From: Akkermansia muciniphila
Lineage (GTDB): Bacteria; Verrucomicrobiota; Verrucomicrobiia; Verrucomicrobiales; Akkermansiaceae
Assembly: GCA_945870545.1 (NCBI GenBank)
Contig: CAMBTF010000080.1
Span: forward strand, 1-7,236
DNA length: 7,236 nt
Direction of reading: 5' to 3'
Shown one piece after another: positions 6,060-7,236 of this stretch (position 1 is its first letter; each line of letters starts with the position of its first letter). The translations under genes and the position numbers were made by a program. The notes below the pieces were generated by a model. That model made no database searches, was not told the DNA's origin, and saw nothing but the letters and a program-made list of their open reading frames with translations.

Positions 6060-7067
6060 TTAGGCGGGGACTAGGGTTTTCGGGGTGGGGGAGTCCTGGA
6101 AGGGCACTTGCTTGAGGAGGGTGGCGACGACGGAGTTCGGTGAGTGGCCGTCCACGCGGGCGTTGTAATCGAGCACGATGCGGTGGCGCAGCACGGCGGG
6201 GGCAATGGCTTTCACGTCCTCGAAAGAGGCGTTCATGCGCTCGTGGAGGAGGGCGCGGGCTTTCGCGGCGGAGGCCATGGCGAGGGCGGCGCGCGGGCTG
6301 GCTCCGAAGCGGATCAGCGCGGCGGTGTCCGATTGGCCGGGGTGGGTGGAATCGACAAGGCGGGCGATGTAGTTCGCGACGACATCCGGCATGTGGATGC
6401 GGCGCACCAGGGCGAGCAGGCTGGTGAGCGTTTCGCCGGTCATGATCGGATCAACCTGCGGCTCGGTGCCGATCTCGCGGTGGGAAACGATGCGCTGGAG
6501 GGTCTCCACATTGTTGCGGGTGATCTCCAGCTTGAAAAGAAAGCGGTCGAGCTGCGCCTCAGGCAGCGGGTAGGTGCCCTCAAGCTCGATGGGGTTTTGC
6601 GTGGCGAGCACGAAGAAAGGCAGCGGCAGGTCGTGGGTTTTTCCCAAAACGGTCACGCGGCGCTCCTGCATGGCCTCGAGGAGGGCGGACTGGGTTTTCG
6701 GCGAGGCGCGGTTGATTTCGTCGGCGAGGACGATGTTCGCGAACAGTGGGCCGGGCTGGAACACGAACTCGCGGCGGCCATCGACCTCCTGAAGTACGGG
6801 ATTTCCCGTAATATCGCCGGGGAGGAGATCGGGAGTGAACTGGACGCGCTTGTTTTCGAGGCGCAGGAGCTTCGAGAGGCCTTTCACAAGTTCGGTTTTT
6901 CCAAGACCGGGCAAGCCCTCCAGCAAGATGTGGCCGCGAGCAAGGACGCCGGTGATGACCAGCTCGATGATTTCCTCCTGGCCGAAAAGTACACGGTTGA
7001 GGCCTTGGCTGAGGGAGCGGAGGTGTTTCGCGGCTTCGGCGACTTCGGTCTCGGTAGCGTATTCCAT
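6060..7067 (-). CDS. MoxR-family AAA+ ATPase
   Basis: This 335-aa cytoplasmic ATPase belongs to the MoxR group, chaperone-like AAA+ proteins that remodel or activate partner proteins, often with VWA or DUF58 proteins. Visible motifs: Walker A GLPGLGKT (51-58), Walker B IVLADEINRA (112-121), the MoxR-typical SPKTQSALLEAMQERRVTV (122-140), sensor 1 in ATQNPIELEGTYPLPEAQLDRF (155-176, Asn158) and sensor 2 GASPRA (255-260, Arg259). The C-terminal lid has the usual VLRHRIVL (292-299). Length is normal for the family. It is the first gene of the visible operon. The start codon is the first ATG of the frame; no Shine-Dalgarno precedes it. No DUF58 or VWA gene lies in the window, so the client may be the membrane protein encoded next or a gene beyond position 1. 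The gene symbol is left blank because the family has many paralogues. Confidence 0.95.
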   Translation of the reverse strand: MEYATETEVAEAAKHLRSLSQGLNRVLFGQEEIIELVITGVLARGHILLEGLPGLGKTELVKGLSKLLRLENKRVQFTPDLLPGDITGNPVLQEVDGRREFVFQPGPLFANIVLADEINRASPKTQSALLEAMQERRVTVLGKTHDLPLPFFVLATQNPIELEGTYPLPEAQLDRFLFKLEITRNNVETLQRIVSHREIGTEPQVDPIMTGETLTSLLALVRRIHMPDVVANYIARLVDSTHPGQSDTAALIRFGASPRAALAMASAAKARALLHERMNASFEDVKAIAPAVLRHRIVLDYNARVDGHSPNSVVATLLKQVPFQDSPTPKTLVPA

Positions 7068-7139
7068 GCGCGGAGGTTTCAGAAAAAGGGAGGAAAGCGC
7101 AAGAGCGGAGGTGGGCCTAACTGATGGAATTTAACCACA

Positions 7140-7157
7140 GATGAACGGGATGAACGC
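7140..7157. repeat. Two 9-bp tandem copies in the operon leader
   Basis: GATGAACGG (7140-7148) and GATGAACGC (7149-7157) differ at one base. They are preceded by TTAACCACA (7131-7139), and the whole resembles an 'ACCACAGATGAAC'-type short repeat I associate with intergenic DNA of many environmental bacteria; that link is from memory and unverified. Confidence 0.55.
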
Positions 7158-7211
7158 AGATGTAAGATGGGATAAGAAATGAGTTTACTGAGGTTTAATT
7201 CGCGAATCCTG

Positions 7212-7236
7212 CCTCTACACCCTCTACATCCTCTTT
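7212..7236. repeat. Period-9 tandem repeat at the window edge
   Basis: CCTCTACAC (7212-7220) and CCTCTACAT (7221-7229) differ at one base, and a third partial copy CCTCTTT reaches the window end. The array may continue beyond it. Confidence 0.6.

Larger units (their letters stand above)
7068..7236 (-). promoter_or_regulatory. Leader region of the operon, promoter not resolved
   Basis: These 169 bases lie upstream of the first gene. The section from about 7120 to 7205 is AT-richer than the genes and probably contains the promoter, but I see no convincing -35/-10 pair on the minus strand. It also holds a 10-bp palindrome ATTCGCGAAT (7198-7207) and two short period-9 repeats. No coding frame is evident in it. 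Confidence 0.35.

Noticed and set aside
6144..7124. Plus-strand open frame of 326 codons opposite the MoxR gene
   Set aside because: It mirrors the MoxR coding frame and has no recognisable domain.
7131..7236. CRISPR array
   Set aside because: The repeats are 9 bp, contiguous, without spacers and without cas genes.

Overview
The window is a single minus-strand gene cluster from a GC-rich bacterium. Hand counts of sampled lines give about 60-68% GC in most genes. The ABC ATPase type, the near absence of Shine-Dalgarno sequences, the four-helix-bundle gene in an inverted-repeat cassette and short AT-rich intergenic repeats suggest Verrucomicrobia/Planctomycetes-like bacteria. That placement is an inference; no rRNA or marker gene is present.

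Layout in transcription order (right to left). (1) 7068-7236: leader with two short period-9 repeats. (2) 6060-7067: MoxR-family AAA+ ATPase. (3) 5980-6059: short gap with a perfect 8-bp hairpin. (4) 4249-5979: exported, membrane-anchored protein with a possible GATase1-like fold followed by two membrane helices. (5) 3785-4251: a 467-bp cassette bounded by 38-bp inverted repeats (37/38 matches) whose only gene encodes a 131-aa four-helix-bundle (23S rRNA intervening-sequence, S23) protein. (6) 2790-3785: ABC transporter ATPase. (7) 1360-2766: polytopic ABC-2-type permease, after a 23-bp gap made almost wholly of a 9-bp triplicate repeat. (8) 182-1360: secreted protein that looks like a glycosidase-type TIM barrel without its catalytic glutamates plus a C-terminal beta-sandwich, starting in a TAATG overlap. 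(9) 1-185: likely start of one more gene (GTG start overlapping the previous TGA), running off the window.

How the genes may work together. A MoxR chaperone, a large extracytoplasmic protein with two membrane helices, an ABC ATPase/permease pair and a secreted carbohydrate-binding-like protein form a conserved-looking envelope operon. MoxR probably remodels one of the membrane partners; the ABC pair moves an unknown substrate or acts on the envelope. No substrate can be read from the sequence.

The most notable feature is the cassette at 3785-4251. Its outermost base pair joins the first base of the upstream gene's stop codon to the A of the ABC ATPase start codon. Its arms also hold the internal gene's Shine-Dalgarno and stop codon. 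It looks like a 23S-rRNA-type intervening sequence that has landed in an mRNA, and suggests an RNA-level element able to fold out of, or be cut from, a protein-coding operon.
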